35,079 bases of DNA from Candidatus Woesearchaeota archaeon (lineage in GTDB: Archaea; Nanobdellota; Nanobdellia; Woesearchaeales; GW2011-AR4), in the NCBI GenBank assembly GCA_016192985.1, contig JACPTC010000015.1:1-35079 (forward strand), in the 5' to 3' direction. A model generated the notes under the pieces. The model saw only the letters and a list, made by a program, of their open reading frames with translations. It was not told the DNA's origin and did no database searches. The position numbers and the translations under genes are program-made. Numbering within the stretch: the first letter of the stretch is position 1; every line of letters starts with the position of its first letter. Shown here piece by piece: positions 17,527 to 27,034 of the stretch.

Positions 17527-18030
17527 ATGGAAAACAAGAAGCTGGGATTTGTTATAATTTCATTCAGCATAGTAGCCAGCGTTATAGCCTTTGGCTTTAT
17601 GAATGTGCTTGGCAGGCAAACAAGCGCCCTGCAATGTTATCCCACAAGCGAATGCCAAAGGGTTGAAAGCTTGATTGGGCTTAGCCATATCTCAGTTGGA
17701 TTAATCTCTTTTATTGCAGCTCTTGGAATTTATTTGCTATTCTTCAGCACAAGCGAGGAAGCTATACTCAAAAGGCTTGAGGAAGAGAAGCAGATGAAGA
17801 TTGACGAGGACAAATTCGAGCTGGTGCTGAAAGCGTTGGACGAGAATGAGAAGAAAGTGCTCAAAGCTGTCAAAGAGCAGAATGGGATAACTCAATCAAC
17901 ACTAAGGTTCAGGACAGACTTGTCAAAAGCGAAAATCAGCCAGATACTCACTGACTTTGAGAGAAAGCACTTGGTTAAAAGAGAAGAGAGAGGAAAAACT
18001 TATGCAGTTTATTTGGCTGAGACTTTTTGA
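17527..18030 (+). CDS. Membrane-anchored winged-HTH regulator
   Basis: Two N-terminal TM helices plus a C-terminal wHTH (GITQSTLRFRTDLSKAKISQILTDFERKHLVKRE). Confidence 0.75.
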   Translation: MENKKLGFVIISFSIVASVIAFGFMNVLGRQTSALQCYPTSECQRVESLIGLSHISVGLISFIAALGIYLLFFSTSEEAILKRLEEEKQMKIDEDKFELVLKALDENEKKVLKAVKEQNGITQSTLRFRTDLSKAKISQILTDFERKHLVKREERGKTYAVYLAETF

Positions 18031-18075
18031 ATCCAAATATTATTAAATATACATCAATTCTAGTCTTTGGTTTAG

Positions 18076-18630
18076 ATGGATAAGAAAAGGGTAAGGAATG
18101 CTGTTACAGAGCTGCTAAAGGCGATTGGCGAGAACCCAGACAGGCAAGGCTTAAGAGAAACGCCAAGCAGAATAGCTGAGCTTCTTCAAGAGATACTTTC
18201 AGGAAACGGGAAAGACCCAAAAGACATCCTAAAGGTTTCCCATAGCCTTGAGCATGACGAGATGGTTATTGTCAAAAATATCCCTTTTTACTCGATGTGC
18301 GAGCACCACTTTCTTCCTTTTTTTGGAAAATGCCATGTTGCTTATATTCCTGAAGGTAATAAGGTGGTGGGAATAGGAAAATTAACAGAAATAGTGGATG
18401 TGATGAGCAAAAAACTGCAGCTGCAGGAAAGACTTACAACAGAAATAGCAAATATAATAATGCAGTGCCTAAAGCCAAAGGGTGTTGCTGTTGTTATCGA
18501 AGCAAGGCATCTTTGCATTGAGATGAGGGGGATTAAAGATTCAAGGACAGAGGCAGTTACATCAGCTGTTAGGGGCATATTCAGGAAAGATATAAAGACA
18601 AGAGAAGAGTTTCTGAAGTTGATTAAATGA
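18076..18630 (+). CDS. folE: GTP cyclohydrolase I
   Basis: YSMCEHHFLPFFGKCHVAYIP, GIGKLTEIVD, QERLTTEIA, SAVRGIF. Confidence 0.95.
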   Translation: MDKKRVRNAVTELLKAIGENPDRQGLRETPSRIAELLQEILSGNGKDPKDILKVSHSLEHDEMVIVKNIPFYSMCEHHFLPFFGKCHVAYIPEGNKVVGIGKLTEIVDVMSKKLQLQERLTTEIANIIMQCLKPKGVAVVIEARHLCIEMRGIKDSRTEAVTSAVRGIFRKDIKTREEFLKLIK

Positions 18631-20078
18631 TAAGTGAGTATCCATCAAAATCAGCTTTTAATAAGCTGAAAGGCAAATTTAACATGGTGCCACTTTTTAC
18701 AAAGCTCAAAATAAAAGAAGATATAATCTCCGTCTATAAACGGTTTAGGGGAAATAATTCTTTTATTCTCCACAGCTCCAGGACAGATAAGTCCCTAGGC
18801 AGATATTCTTTTATTGGTTTTGAGCCATTCCTTAGAATAAAATCCAAAGGCAATGATGTCTTTATCAATGACAAGCTTGTCAAAGGCAATCCAGTTGAAA
18901 TCCTTAAAAGAGAGCTCGATTTTTTTAAAAGTCCAAAGTACAATGACCTGCCTATTTGCTTTGGCGGCGCGTTTGGTTATTTTGCCTATGGGATAGCAAA
19001 TCTTTTTGAAAAATTGCCCAAAACAACAACAGATGATATAAAAGCTCCAGACCTTTACTTCTTATTCCTAGATAAGTCAATAGTCTATGACCATATAAGC
19101 AATGAGCTTTACATTATCGTCTTAGGAAATGACTACTACAGGCTGCTCAACCGCCTATATAAAATTAAAGAATGCATAACCAATGGACAAGGCAACAAGC
19201 AGGATTCGGGTTTATTGAACAGAAAAATAAAATGCGGGGCATTGCAATCAAATTTCAAAAAATCAGATTATATCAAAGCTATTCACAGGGTAAAAGAATA
19301 TATAAGGGCAGGAGACACATTTCAGGTGAACTTATCTCAGAGGCTGGAGGCATTTACTTATTGTGATGCTCTTGCCATATACGAAAACTTGATTGAAATA
19401 AACCCTGCACCTTTTTCAGCATTATTAGAGTTTGAAGAGCTTAAGATTATAAGCAGCTCTCCTGAGAGGCTTGTCAGGCTTGAAAATGGAATTGTAAGCA
19501 CAAGACCAATTGCCGGAACAAGGCCAAGAGGAAAAACAAAAGAAGAGGACTTAAGGCTTGAAAGGGAGCTGCTAAACAGCAATAAAGAGCTTGCTGAGCA
19601 CACAATGCTCGTCGACTTGGAAAGAAATGATTTGGGCAGAGTATGCGATTACGGCTCTGTAAAGCTAACAGAAACAATGGTTGTGGAGCGCTACAGCCAT
19701 GTGATGCACCTTGTTTCAAACATTACAGGGAAACTCCACAAAAGCAAAGGCAGGTTTGATCTGATTAAGGCAGTTTTTCCAGGCGGAACAGTAACCGGAT
19801 GCCCAAAGATACGCACTATGGAGATAATTGACGAGCTTGAGCCGACTGCAAGAGGCCCTTACACAGGCTCTTTGGGCTATTTTAATTTTTCAGGCGATAT
19901 GGATTTTAATATCATAATCCGAACGCTAATAATGAAGAGCAATAAAATTTATTTTCAGGTGGGCGGCGGCATAGTGGCTGATTCTGTGCCAGAGCAGGAA
20001 TATAAGGAAACTTTGTATAAAGCGGAGGCTATGATTGAGGCCATCAAAGGTGGAGCCCATGATACTGGTTATAGATAA
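18627..20078 (+). CDS. pabB: Aminodeoxychorismate synthase component I (PabB/TrpE family)
   Basis: FQVNLSQR, SSPERLVR, PIAGTRPRGKT, MLVDLERNDLGRV, PGGTVTGCPKIR; assigned by context. Confidence 0.85.
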   Translation: MISEYPSKSAFNKLKGKFNMVPLFTKLKIKEDIISVYKRFRGNNSFILHSSRTDKSLGRYSFIGFEPFLRIKSKGNDVFINDKLVKGNPVEILKRELDFFKSPKYNDLPICFGGAFGYFAYGIANLFEKLPKTTTDDIKAPDLYFLFLDKSIVYDHISNELYIIVLGNDYYRLLNRLYKIKECITNGQGNKQDSGLLNRKIKCGALQSNFKKSDYIKAIHRVKEYIRAGDTFQVNLSQRLEAFTYCDALAIYENLIEINPAPFSALLEFEELKIISSSPERLVRLENGIVSTRPIAGTRPRGKTKEEDLRLERELLNSNKELAEHTMLVDLERNDLGRVCDYGSVKLTETMVVERYSHVMHLVSNITGKLHKSKGRFDLIKAVFPGGTVTGCPKIRTMEIIDELEPTARGPYTGSLGYFNFSGDMDFNIIIRTLIMKSNKIYFQVGGGIVADSVPEQEYKETLYKAEAMIEAIKGGAHDTGYR

Positions 20079-20619
20079 TTATGACTCATTCACGTACAAC
20101 CTTGTGCAGACTATCGGGCTATTTAACAAGAATATCAAGGTTGTGAGGAACAACAAAATAACTTTAAAAGGAATAAGGCTTTTAAATCCAAGCCGCATTG
20201 CTATATCTCCAGGTCCATGCACCCCAAATGAAGCCGGAATTAGCGTAGAATTGGTAAAGAGTTTTGCAGGCAAGATTCCAATATTGGGAGTTTGTTTGGG
20301 GCACCAGTGCATAGGAAAGGCATTTGGCGGCAGGATAATAAAGGCTCCAATTCCCGTGCATGGCAAAACATCAAGCATACATCATGACGGCAAAACAATA
20401 TTCCGCAGAATAAAAAATCCATTCATAGCCACAAGGTACCATTCTTTGATAATAGAAAAATCCACACTGCCTGACTCGTTGGAAGTATCTGCAGAGACAA
20501 ACGGACTTATAATGGGAGTAAGGCATAAAAAGTATGATGTTGAAGGCGTTCAATTTCATCCAGAAAGTTTTTTGACTTCAGAAGGAAAAAAGCTGATAAA
20601 AAATTTTATTTTGGAATGA
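20059..20619 (+). CDS. pabA: Aminodeoxychorismate synthase component II (glutamine amidotransferase)
   Basis: MILVIDNYDSFTYNL, GVCLGHQCIGKAFGG, GVQFHPESF. Confidence 0.93.
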   Translation: MILVIDNYDSFTYNLVQTIGLFNKNIKVVRNNKITLKGIRLLNPSRIAISPGPCTPNEAGISVELVKSFAGKIPILGVCLGHQCIGKAFGGRIIKAPIPVHGKTSSIHHDGKTIFRRIKNPFIATRYHSLIIEKSTLPDSLEVSAETNGLIMGVRHKKYDVEGVQFHPESFLTSEGKKLIKNFILE

Positions 20620-20625
20620 GCAAAA

Positions 20626-21465
20626 ATGCACGTATTCATCAACAACAAATTTTACACTGAGGAGAATGCAAAGGTTTCAGTTTTTGACCATGGCTTGCTT
20701 TATGGGGATGGCGTTTTTGAAACATTGAGGGCTTATAAAGGCAGTGTTTTTAAAATCAGCGAGCACATTGACAGGCTCTTTCATTCTGCTTTGCGCATTA
20801 AATTAAAAATCCCGTTAAAAAAATCAGAATTGAAAGAGGCAGTTTATTCAACCATAAATAAAAACAGGCTAAATGAAGCTTATATAAGAATAACAGCGAC
20901 TAGGGGCACAGGCGATATTGGATATACTTCAAAATGCAGTCCAAATGTCATAATAATGGCTAAAGAATTTGTACCCTATCCAAGCCGAATATATGAAAAT
21001 GGAGTTTCAGTAATAACCCATGATGCAGAACGCTTTTTTCCTGATGTAAAGTCAGTCAGCTGCCTGCCACTTGTATTGGCAAAAATTAAAGCTGAAAAAA
21101 TGAACTGCTTTGAGGCGCTTTTGGTTGACGAAAATGGATTCATAAGGGAAGGCACTCTAAGCAACGTATTTTTTATCAAGAAAAATGAATTGCATACCCC
21201 TAAAGCAGATATACTGCACGGCGTCACAAGAAACACACTCATAAAAATAGCAAAGCCAATTGTAAAAATAAGGGAAACGAATATCAAGAAGGAAAGCATA
21301 CCTAATTTTAATGAGTGCTTTTTGACAAACACCTCTGCTGAAATAGTGCCTGTTGTTGCAATAGACTATAAAAAAATAAGCGCTAGTCCGGGACCAATCA
21401 CAGAAAAGATGATGTATGAATTTAAGAGGCATATCATAAGGGAAACAAATGCTGAAAGACATTAA
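20626..21465 (+). CDS. pabC: Aminodeoxychorismate lyase / class IV aminotransferase
   Basis: DHGLLYGDGVFETLRAY, REGTLSNVFF, TRNTLIKIA. Confidence 0.85.
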   Translation: MHVFINNKFYTEENAKVSVFDHGLLYGDGVFETLRAYKGSVFKISEHIDRLFHSALRIKLKIPLKKSELKEAVYSTINKNRLNEAYIRITATRGTGDIGYTSKCSPNVIIMAKEFVPYPSRIYENGVSVITHDAERFFPDVKSVSCLPLVLAKIKAEKMNCFEALLVDENGFIREGTLSNVFFIKKNELHTPKADILHGVTRNTLIKIAKPIVKIRETNIKKESIPNFNECFLTNTSAEIVPVVAIDYKKISASPGPITEKMMYEFKRHIIRETNAERH

Positions 21466-22276
21466 ATGCGGAAAATTTAACCTGAAATTCCATAAAACAT
21501 TGCTTATGGGAATAATTAATGTGACTCCAGACTCTTTTTCTGATGGCGGCTTGTTTATAAATGCCGATAAGGCTGTTGAGCATGCCAAACAAATGGTGAT
21601 TGACGGCGCTGAAATAATTGATGTCGGAGGAGAAAGCACAAGACCGGGCTCAAATTTTGTTTCTGAAAAAGAAGAGCTGAAAAGATTGAAGCCAGTGATA
21701 AAGAGACTGGCAAGCGAAGTTGAGGTTCCTATTTCTATAGACACTTACAAGCCGGAAGTTGCCAAAGAGTGCCTTAATCTGGGAGCGCACTTGGTTAATG
21801 ATATAACGGCATTGGCTAATACGGAAATGATTAATGTGGTAAAAAAATACAGTGCGCCGGTTGTGATCATGCACATGAAAGGAACACCCAAAAGCATGCA
21901 GCAAAATCCAGTTTATGCAGATGTTGTTAAGGAAATTAAAGAATTTTTAAATTATCGTGTTGCAGAGGCTCGAAAAGCCGGGATAAAAGATATCATTATA
22001 GACCCTGGCATAGGCTTTGGAAAGACGACAGAGCACAATCTGCAGATATTAAAAAGATTGAGCGAGTTTAAAGACATGCAATGCCCTGTTCTGGTAGGGG
22101 TGTCAAGGAAATCCTTTATCGGCAATATAAGCGGAATGGCTGTTGGCGAAAGGCTGGAGGGCACTATCGCCTCTATATCGATTGCAATAATGAATGGCGC
22201 AAACATAGTGAGGGTGCATGACATAAAAGAATGCAAGAGGGCAGTTCAAATAGCTGATGCAATAAGGTGTGCCTGA
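21449..22276 (+). CDS. folP: Dihydropteroate synthase
   Basis: MGIINVTPDSFSDGG, DVGGESTRPGS, IDPGIGFGKT, VGVSRKSFIG. Confidence 0.95.
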   Translation: MLKDIKCGKFNLKFHKTLLMGIINVTPDSFSDGGLFINADKAVEHAKQMVIDGAEIIDVGGESTRPGSNFVSEKEELKRLKPVIKRLASEVEVPISIDTYKPEVAKECLNLGAHLVNDITALANTEMINVVKKYSAPVVIMHMKGTPKSMQQNPVYADVVKEIKEFLNYRVAEARKAGIKDIIIDPGIGFGKTTEHNLQILKRLSEFKDMQCPVLVGVSRKSFIGNISGMAVGERLEGTIASISIAIMNGANIVRVHDIKECKRAVQIADAIRCA

Positions 22277-22638
22277 TGGACAAAATAACAATAAAAGGCG
22301 CATTATTCCTGTGCAATATCGGTATATCAGAAAGAGAGAGAAGAAAAAAGCAGAAAATTTTTATTGATGTCGAATTATTTTTAGATGCAAAAAAGGCAGG
22401 GCAAACAGATGATTTAAAGCATACTGTAGACTATTCAGAAGTTTATGATTCTATAAGGAGAACAATCAAAAGAAAAAAGTACAGGTTGATTGAGTCAATT
22501 GCAGGAAATATTGCTAAGAATGTATTAAATAGTTTTAATGTCAATAAAGTTAGTGTAACAATCAAAAAGCCCGGCGCATTAGCTCGCAAAAATGTGGAAT
22601 TTGTCGCTTTAGAAATAATGCGGGGAAAAAATGGCTGA
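22267..22638 (+). CDS. folB: Dihydroneopterin aldolase
   Basis: FLCNIGISERERRKKQKIFIDVEL, DDLKHTVDYSEVYD, VSVTIKKPGAL. Confidence 0.9.
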   Translation: MCLMDKITIKGALFLCNIGISERERRKKQKIFIDVELFLDAKKAGQTDDLKHTVDYSEVYDSIRRTIKRKKYRLIESIAGNIAKNVLNSFNVNKVSVTIKKPGALARKNVEFVALEIMRGKNG

Positions 22639-23128
22639 TGCGTTTATTGGAGTTGGCTCTAATTTGGGAAACAAGCTGGAAAATATAAGAAAGGCAATGA
22701 GTTTGATAAAAGAAAGGTGTAAAATTCTGAAGATTTCGCATTTATACAAAACAGAGCCCGTTGGCTTCAAAAGCCAGCAATGGTTCTTGAACTGCGCTGC
22801 AAAGGCGCAAACCAGCTTAAAGCCAAAAGAATTGCTTGAATTTTTGCTTTCTATAGAAAAGAAATTGGGCAGGGTTAGGACAATCAGGTACGGGCCAAGA
22901 ACGATTGACTTGGATATTCTCTTCTACGATGACATGATAATAAGGGAGGACAACCTTGTGGTGCCGCATCCTAGGCTGCATGAAAGGCTGTTTGTTTTAG
23001 TGCCATTAAAAGACATCTGCCCTGATTTTATCCATCCTGCACTGAATAAGACAATCAGCGAGCTTTGCTCATCCGCCAGCAATTCAAAGGTTTCAAAGCT
23101 TCAAACTGAAGAAAACTATTTAAATTAA
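22631..23128 (+). CDS. folK: HPPK, 6-hydroxymethyl-7,8-dihydropterin pyrophosphokinase
   Basis: AFIGVGSNLGNK, QQWFLNCAAK, RYGPRTIDLDILFYDD, VPHPRLHERLFVLVPL. Confidence 0.95.
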   Translation: MADAFIGVGSNLGNKLENIRKAMSLIKERCKILKISHLYKTEPVGFKSQQWFLNCAAKAQTSLKPKELLEFLLSIEKKLGRVRTIRYGPRTIDLDILFYDDMIIREDNLVVPHPRLHERLFVLVPLKDICPDFIHPALNKTISELCSSASNSKVSKLQTEENYLN

Positions 23129-23148
23129 AGATTATTTGACATTAAATT

Positions 23149-23475
23149 ATGGACAAATTAGACATTGGCATTATAGAAATCCTGTTAAAAAACTCAAGGA
23201 CGCCATTCATGGAAATAGCGAGAAGACTAAAGGTTTCTGAATCCACAATAAGAAAAAGAGTTTTGAATCTTGAGAAAAAAAGCATTATTAAAAAATATTC
23301 TCTGGTGGTGGACACAAGCAAAATAGGCTTCAGCCACATGGCTTTAGTCGGGGTTGATGTAGTGCCTGAAAGGTATCTGGATGTGGCAAAAAAGCTTACA
23401 GAGTTTGATGGTATCAAATATGTTGCTTCTTCAACAGGCGACCATATGTTTATGCTTGAAGTTAGGATACTTTAA
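23149..23475 (+). CDS. Lrp/AsnC-family regulator, apparently C-terminally truncated
   Basis: Close paralog of 24500-24931 but lacks about the last 35 aa of the RAM domain. Confidence 0.75.
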   Translation: MDKLDIGIIEILLKNSRTPFMEIARRLKVSESTIRKRVLNLEKKSIIKKYSLVVDTSKIGFSHMALVGVDVVPERYLDVAKKLTEFDGIKYVASSTGDHMFMLEVRIL

Positions 23476-23505
23476 AAGGGACTTTGTAGATAATAATGAG
23501 CTAGT

Positions 23506-24135
23506 TTAGACTTCTTTACTTGCTTTAATAATTTCTACCAAATCTTTTTTAACATTGTCATGGCTACCTTTTAAATTCTCATCAATAGACAAATTTTCTC
23601 TTTCATTATTATTTGTTCCTTCATTTTTATCGTTGGAATTGGTAGGTTCTTCTTCTAATGCTGTATTAATAGTAGCTGCTTCCACGTCTTCAGTATCTTC
23701 CTTCTCTAATTTTGTACCTGTACCATAAATAAATTCTTCATGCATATAATTGTAATCAAAATTTATTTCATTAGGCTTAATTTCATCCTCATCTTTTCCT
23801 ATTTTAGGAACATAGTTAGCATAATGAAGTATATCATCTGCCGCTCTAGCTGCCCTTAGCACATGCTTTGTATCATATCTCTGCTCAATTCTATGTAAAG
23901 CGTCACGATGATGAAGCCAAACACCCCAAGGTGAATGCAATGTTTCTGGCGGGTCTTCTACCTCAGCAGGCTGCATTCCCAATAAGCTGGAAGTTGGAAA
24001 ACTCAATATTCCTTCGATACCTCCTGTATTGGCTTTTGCTACATTACTGTCCTGCAAAAATCCACTATAAAATACCCCTTTTTCCATAACTATTCCACAA
24101 AAATTTACTTCAATCCTGAACTGATTTGGCCACAT
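23506..24135 (-). CDS. Hypothetical protein with acidic, Asn/Glu-rich C-terminus
   Basis: 209 aa ORF; no motif recognised. Confidence 0.5.
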   Translation of the reverse strand: MWPNQFRIEVNFCGIVMEKGVFYSGFLQDSNVAKANTGGIEGILSFPTSSLLGMQPAEVEDPPETLHSPWGVWLHHRDALHRIEQRYDTKHVLRAARAADDILHYANYVPKIGKDEDEIKPNEINFDYNYMHEEFIYGTGTKLEKEDTEDVEAATINTALEEEPTNSNDKNEGTNNNERENLSIDENLKGSHDNVKKDLVEIIKASKEV

Positions 24136-24313
24136 AGTAGCCGGTAATTCCGCTAATCAATGGCAAAAGTGCAGGAGCAAAAGGGCCAAGCAAAGGTATT
24201 GAAAGGTATGCGGCTGGTGCCAGCAAATAGCCCATGTAACCGATTGTTGCTCCTGCACCTGCAAGCATAATGTGATGTGGGTCTGCACCCTTAACAACAT
24301 CATCTATAGCCAT
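24110..24313 (-). CDS. Small Gly/Ala/Pro-rich membrane protein
   Basis: 67 aa, preceded by GAGGTGA ribosome-binding-like sequence. Confidence 0.6.
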   Translation of the reverse strand: MAIDDVVKGADPHHIMLAGAGATIGYMGYLLAPAAYLSIPLLGPFAPALLPLISGITGYYVAKSVQD

Positions 24314-24349
24314 AAACTCACCTCAAATATCAAAACATTTAAATAAAAG

Positions 24350-24363
24350 TTAACAATTGTTAA
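24350..24363. promoter_or_regulatory. Palindrome TTAACAATTGTTAA (copy 1)
   Basis: Perfect 14-bp palindrome upstream of the 24110-24313 gene; identical to copy 2. Confidence 0.75.
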
Positions 24364-24499
24364 GTTAAAAGTTAATTTATAAGCTTTATTGATGTATTTT
24401 CAAAATAATAACGAGAAATTTTGGTTTAATTATTAAGAAGCGTTACAAAAACTATGTTTTTCACCAAAAAATTAAAACCAATAATAAAGGCAAACAAAA

Positions 24500-24931
24500 A
24501 TGCTTGATGAAACTGATATAGGAATTTTAAGAATTTTAAGGCAGAATGCAAGAACACCATTTTTAGATATAGCAAAAAAATTGCGAATTTCAGAATCGAC
24601 AATAAGGAAAAGAGTAAAAGATTTGGAACAAAAAGGAGTTATAAAAAAATATTCTGCAATAGTTGAACCATCAAAATTAGGCTACGGAAGCGTTGCCCTG
24701 GTTGGAATTGATGTTAAGCCAGAAAAATTCTTGGAAGTTGCTAAAAAGCTTACTGAGTTAGACAACATTAAATTTGTTGCAACAAGCACAGGAGACCATA
24801 TGATAATGACAGAGATTTGGATGGAAAATTCTAGTGACTTAAGAAATTTTATTTCTGCAAAGATTGAAAGTATAGAAGGAGTTACAAGAACTTGCCCAGC
24901 GATATTGATGGAAAGATTAAAAGAAGTATAA
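24500..24931 (+). CDS. Lrp/AsnC-family transcriptional regulator
   Basis: LDETDIGILRILRQNARTPFLDIAKKLRISESTIRKRVKDLEQKGVIKKY plus RAM domain. Confidence 0.9.
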   Translation: MLDETDIGILRILRQNARTPFLDIAKKLRISESTIRKRVKDLEQKGVIKKYSAIVEPSKLGYGSVALVGIDVKPEKFLEVAKKLTELDNIKFVATSTGDHMIMTEIWMENSSDLRNFISAKIESIEGVTRTCPAILMERLKEV

Positions 24932-25045
24932 GCTTGATTTTTAGTTAAAATACATATTTTAGTAAAATAATAACGAATTCCGCACTTTTTTAAGCTATAT
25001 TCGCAAAGCCTTCAGAAAGCTTTAAATATATACACAAATTCTGAA

Positions 25046-25059
25046 TTAACAATTGTTAA
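25046..25059. promoter_or_regulatory. Palindrome TTAACAATTGTTAA (copy 2)
   Basis: Between a TATA-like TTTAAATATATA (25021-25032) and the FTR1 start. Confidence 0.8.
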
Positions 25060-25074
25060 GTTTTTGGTTGACTA

Positions 25075-25896
25075 ATGCTAGAATCATTTTTGGTGACATC
25101 AAGGGAAACATTGGAAGCAAGCTTAGTTGTGGGAATTGTCCTTGCCTATCTGAACAAAACAAACAACCAAAGCTACAGGAAGACAGTCTATTATGGCATT
25201 GGATTTGGAATTCTTGCAAGCGTAATTGCAGCCTTGATTTTTACACTTTTTGCAGGTGGCTTTGAAGGCAAAACAGAGCAAATCTTTGAAGGCATGACAA
25301 TGCTTATTGGAGCATTTTTGCTTACAACCATGATACTATGGATGATGCAGCAAAGGCATATTGCAAAAGAGATTGAGGGAAAGGTTGAAAAGCATTTAAT
25401 GAGCGCGCAGCCATTGCTGAGCCATTTGGGAATTTTCATGCTTATATTCATTGCAATCATAAGGGAAGGCGTTGAGACAGTTATTTTTTTGAATGCAATA
25501 AATTATGCAAGCGGCATCAATTTCATTGGAGGTACGCTTGGAATTCTGGCAGCCATAGTTGTAGGATACATTTTCTTTGCAAGCACCAGAAGGATTAACC
25601 TGAAAAGGCTGTTCAATGTCAGCAGCATTTTGTTGATTTTATTTGCTGCTGGACTTGTAGCTCACGGAATCCACGAGTTCGAGGAAGCCGGCATTGTAAG
25701 CGGAATTGTAAGCCCTTTATTCGACATAAACCCTATTCTTAATGAAAAAGGAATTGTTGGAAGCTTTTTGAAAGGCTTGTTTGGCTACAACGGAAACCCA
25801 AGCCTGCTGGAAGTTATGGCTTATGCTGCTTATTTGGGAATTATATTTTATTTGTACAAGAGGATTGAGATTTCTATGGTTAAGGTAAACGGTTAA
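25075..25896 (+). CDS. FTR1/EfeU-family iron permease
   Basis: TSRETLEASLVVGI and IREGVETVIFL (REXXE motifs). Confidence 0.92.
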   Translation: MLESFLVTSRETLEASLVVGIVLAYLNKTNNQSYRKTVYYGIGFGILASVIAALIFTLFAGGFEGKTEQIFEGMTMLIGAFLLTTMILWMMQQRHIAKEIEGKVEKHLMSAQPLLSHLGIFMLIFIAIIREGVETVIFLNAINYASGINFIGGTLGILAAIVVGYIFFASTRRINLKRLFNVSSILLILFAAGLVAHGIHEFEEAGIVSGIVSPLFDINPILNEKGIVGSFLKGLFGYNGNPSLLEVMAYAAYLGIIFYLYKRIEISMVKVNG

Positions 25897-25929
25897 TTAC
25901 AGATTTGTTATGAACGAATAGGTTAAATT

Positions 25930-26718
25930 TTATCCAAAAGAAAATGTAGTCAATGGCATATAAATTATATTATTGTCTTTTCTTATTTTTTCTGTATTCG
26001 AAATAATTATTCCATAGCCTGAATCATATCTTTTAATTGCTGTTTTGACTTGCTCTTGATTTTTGTCACCGATACTAACTTCTATAGGAATTATACTATT
26101 TTTCGCATTGTGGATTAAAAAATCTACGCCTCCTTCCTCAGAATCATAAAAAATTCCTGTTGGCATGTTAACAGTCTCCATCATTCTGAATAGGTATGAA
26201 GCTACAAGATTTTCTGCAAGCACCCCCAACATTTCCCTATTCCTAATATCATAGACACCTAGTTTAAATCTGATAGCGGCATTTATTGATGGAGAAAGAA
26301 AATAATACTTCCATGGCTTTCTTATAACCTTGCCTGCACCTCCATAAGGTTTGATGCTAAAAATAAGATGAGTTTTCTCTAAAATATCCAAAATTGTTCT
26401 TACTAAAGTTGGCGATATTTTAATTCTTTCTGCCAGTTTCGCGTCTGATGTTCCGCCAGGTGTTTGCAAAGCCAAAAAGGTAAGTATCCTTGTTATGTCA
26501 TTTCTAGTGTCGGTATTAAATGATTGCAGCGCAAAGACATCTTTTTCTATAACCCTGTCAACCATGCTAAAAATCCTTTGATGGACTTCTATTTGGCTCA
26601 TATTTAATCCAAAAGGAAAGCCGCCATAACATAAGAAGTCTTCCCATATCATATCCATCCTCTTATTTAAACTCAATGTTTTTCTCATTAATTGATTTTC
26701 ATTTGCAGATACTGCCAT
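25930..26718 (-). pseudogene. C-terminal part of a COG1373-type AAA ATPase (DUF4143), lacking the ATPase domain
   Basis: YGGFP, RVIEKDVF, SPTLVRTILDILEKTHLIF, GVLAENLVASYL, VDFLI; no Walker A in the ORF. Confidence 0.7.
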
Positions 26719-26824
26719 TGAATTAAGGGGTTACCTTAAACCTTTTTATTTTCCATATTGTAAATAACTATTTGTTGAGGAAAACTTTATATAGATTAAT
26801 TTATATTATTATCAAAGGTAAAAG

Positions 26825-27034
26825 GTGTTCAAAATGAAAGACAAAAACTTCGAAAAATTAAGAAAGATGAATAAAAACAGATACGAGGGTAAATGTATCG
26901 GCTTGGCAGATGGAAAAGTAGTTTTTTCGGATAAAGACCCAATTAAAGTTATGGATAAATTAATGAAAAATTACTCGAATAAAGAGATAATGGTAACCAG
27001 CATACCAAAAAAGAATGTAAATTTTGTTCTATGA
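26825..27034 (+). CDS. DUF5678-like small protein
   Basis: YEGKCIGLADGKVVFSDKDPIKVMDKL...VTSIPKKNVNFVL. Confidence 0.7.
   Translation: MFKMKDKNFEKLRKMNKNRYEGKCIGLADGKVVFSDKDPIKVMDKLMKNYSNKEIMVTSIPKKNVNFVL

Noticed and set aside
19474-19719. Minus-strand ORF MKQGASHGCSAPQ...
   Set aside because: Antisense to pabB conserved motifs.
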